54,461 bases of DNA from Prosthecobacter sp. SYSU 5D2 (lineage in GTDB: Bacteria; Verrucomicrobiota; Verrucomicrobiia; Verrucomicrobiales; Verrucomicrobiaceae): assembly GCF_039655865.1 (NCBI RefSeq), contig NZ_JBBYXL010000017.1:1-54461 (forward strand). The letters are read 5' to 3'. Below the pieces are notes generated by a model. The model was not told the origin of the DNA, did no database searches, and saw nothing but the letters and a program-made list of their open reading frames with translations. Both the position numbers and the translations under genes were made by a program. Below, in pieces: positions 53,292 through 54,461 of the stretch. Positions within the stretch are counted from its first letter, which is position 1, and every line of letters starts with the position of its first letter.

Positions 53292-54005
53292 TCAATGGGC
53301 CAGGTTCAGGCTGCAGGCGCGGCCCCGCCTTCTGCGGACCAGCCCGCCCAGCATGGCCACGCCCAGCAGCAGCACGGATCCCGGTTCCGGGACAGGCACC
53401 AGACTGGTCTGGAGGGTGTAGCCCTGGCCACCGCCGAAGGTGCCGTCCAGATTGCCGTAAATGGCGGTGTTGGCATCGTCCAGAAGCCAGACGTAGGAGA
53501 CAGTACCAATGGGATCTGCCGGATCTGGAATGATCCAGTTGTCGCCATTGTCCCCCACATTCGTACCGTCTGCGACGAGCGCCCACTCGGTGCCAGCCTC
53601 CCGGTTTTTGGTGTTATAGACCCAAAAATAGACCACCTCACCCTGAGTGAAGATGTCCGTGGGGACGGGCGCATCACTGGAGGTTCCATCCGGATTGTGA
53701 TCAATGGTTTTCGAAAATGACTGGACTCCAGGGTCCCAGCTTCCATCACTTTCAGAAGCCGTGGCAAAGACCTGCCAGTTGGCCGCCCAGTCATTCAGAT
53801 TTTCCGAGGTCGGGACAAATCCGCCGGCAAAAATGCCCGCTTCAAAGGTAAAACCGCCGTCTAGCGGCTGCTCACTGGCATCAAAAAGCAGGTCATTAAA
53901 ATTACTTTCCCAAAAGATGGTGCTGGCATCCGCCCGTGGAATCCCATGGAAAACTGCCAGGGCAGCCAAGGGAACAACCAGGCGATGAAGAAGGGGGATT
54001 TTCAT
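53292..54005 (-). CDS. PEP-CTERM sorted exported protein
   Basis: A 237-residue exported protein with a signal peptide (LHRLVVPLAALAVFHGIPRA) and a C-terminal PEP-CTERM sorting signal: VPEPGSVLLLGVAMLGGLVR then RRRG, i.e. Pro-Glu-Pro, a hydrophobic helix and an Arg cluster. The middle is beta-rich, with WDPGVQSF and VVYFWVYNTKN and no catalytic motif. In such bacteria an exosortase (XrtA-type) processes these proteins into an exopolysaccharide matrix; none is in this window. The giant protein gene follows 18 bases downstream. Confidence 0.9.
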   Translation of the reverse strand: MKIPLLHRLVVPLAALAVFHGIPRADASTIFWESNFNDLLFDASEQPLDGGFTFEAGIFAGGFVPTSENLNDWAANWQVFATASESDGSWDPGVQSFSKTIDHNPDGTSSDAPVPTDIFTQGEVVYFWVYNTKNREAGTEWALVADGTNVGDNGDNWIIPDPADPIGTVSYVWLLDDANTAIYGNLDGTFGGGQGYTLQTSLVPVPEPGSVLLLGVAMLGGLVRRRRGRACSLNLAH

Positions 54006-54095
54006 GACAATGAAGGGGCTGACATTGGGCGACGTGAAGGCTCCACATGGGTAAGGATCTCACTCAATATGGAAATTATATCTCGATCTTGTAAT

Positions 54096-54115
54096 TATCA
54101 ATAACGTAATTGATA
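54096..54115. promoter_or_regulatory. AT-rich palindrome upstream of the PEP-CTERM gene
   Basis: tatcaat (54096-54102) and attgata (54109-54115) form a perfect 7-bp inverted repeat with a 6-base centre. It lies 90 bases before the PEP-CTERM start in an AT-rich stretch that probably holds the promoter of the PEP-CTERM/giant protein operon. The rest of 54006-54281 shows no gene. Confidence 0.35.
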
Positions 54116-54281
54116 GAATTTTAAGTTTTCAAAACTATTTTGGCACTGCCTAAAGCTGACAGCCAAGCGATGGACAAGCCTTACTAATCGTCGGCGAACG
54201 TCCCGGCGAACTCCGAGATCCTCGCTCTGGTCCCCTCACCCTGGCCTTGCGTTTTCGGGCGGCATTGTTCACCGTGTCCTT

Positions 54282-54461
54282 GTGCTCGACGCTGACCTGG
54301 CCGCCCAACCTAACGATGCCTACTTCAAGGCCGTCTTCTCCGACCCTGTCTATGCCACGGCGTTTTTCCAGCGCCACCTGCCTGCTGAAACCGCTGCCCT
54401 CGTGGACTGGCCCTCCCTGGTCCTGCTGCCCGGCTCCTTTGTCAAAGGCAGCCTCCAGCAG
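54282..54461 (+). CDS. Rpn-family nuclease/transposase-like protein, cut by window end
   Basis: The frame beginning about GTG 54282 and open to the end reads QPNDAYFKAVFSDPVYATAF, then FQRHLPAETAALVDW and LLPGSFVKGSLQQ. This is the start of the PD-(D/E)XK Rpn (YhgA-like) family, known in E. coli to stimulate recA-independent recombination. In that family the catalytic Asp and ExK lie further on, beyond the edge. The upstream part of the frame also stays open from 54249, so the exact start is unsure. Confidence 0.65.
   Translation, partial: MLDADLAAQPNDAYFKAVFSDPVYATAFFQRHLPAETAALVDWPSLVLLPGSFVKGSLQQ

Overview
The window looks like chromosomal DNA from a member of the Verrucomicrobiota, close to Verrucomicrobium or Prosthecobacter in style. 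The evidence is a Gram-negative gene set with many exported proteins, a PEP-CTERM protein, a sulfatase, a giant GEVED/SdrD/Ig-like secreted protein with a C-terminal region of the kind seen in Verrucomicrobia, and a secretin/pseudopilin locus laid out like those of the phylum. The lineage is inferred from gene content and style; no marker gene such as 16S rRNA is present. Most of the window is GC-rich. The first 960 bases are clearly AT-richer and hold one frameshifted gene, and 27.4-28.6 kb holds gene debris and repeats.

Layout. 0.1-1.8 kb: a frameshifted exported/anchored protein of unknown function, non-coding repeats and a decayed IS3-type orfA. 1.9-4.0 kb: a Bcp peroxiredoxin, an exported cyclophilin and a Gly/Ser-rich lipoprotein. 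4.1-16.2 kb: a type IV pilus or type II secretion-like machine, with a secretin on the minus strand and, divergent from it, a tight ten-gene operon. The operon encodes a large prepilin carrying a choice-of-anchor K-like domain, a PilT-class ATPase, PilM/N/O/P-like proteins, three pseudopilin-like proteins and a PilC/GspF platform. 16.2-19 kb: a nitroreductase, an exported PQQ-type propeller and superoxide dismutase. 19.3-24.3 kb: phosphate transporter genes pstC-pstA-pstB, both permeases with large extra soluble domains. 24.3-27.4 kb: Bpt-type aminoacyl transferase, ferritin, dihydrouridine synthase and an RRM protein. 27.4-28.7 kb: a dead PEP synthase fragment and a GIY-YIG gene bracketed by 70-bp repeats beside tRNA-Ser(GGA). 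28.8-33.1 kb: KDPG aldolase and KDG kinase, cbpA/cbpM, an exported methyltransferase and Dps. 33.3-35.4 kb: a PafA-type phosphatase and a small PepSY-like protein.

35.5-44.4 kb: arsenic resistance in two blocks, acr3 divergent from arsM-sigZ, and arsR-DUF6428-arsC. They are separated by a sulfatase, a SulP transporter with a universal stress protein, and a lipoprotein. Three 16-bp palindromes of the form TTGGC-N6-CCAA (one with a degenerate inner pair) lie at both blocks, which suggests one ArsR controls both. 44.4-54.0 kb: a 2947-residue secreted modular protein in a likely operon behind a PEP-CTERM protein. The right edge cuts an Rpn-type nuclease gene.

Common themes are oxidative and iron stress (Bcp, SOD, ferritin, Dps), phosphate acquisition (Pst, PafA) and arsenic detoxification: methylation by ArsM, reduction by ArsC and efflux by Acr3. 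The most distinctive parts are the pilus-like locus with its domain-fused prepilin and the giant protein with a PA14-like domain nested inside a GEVED domain.
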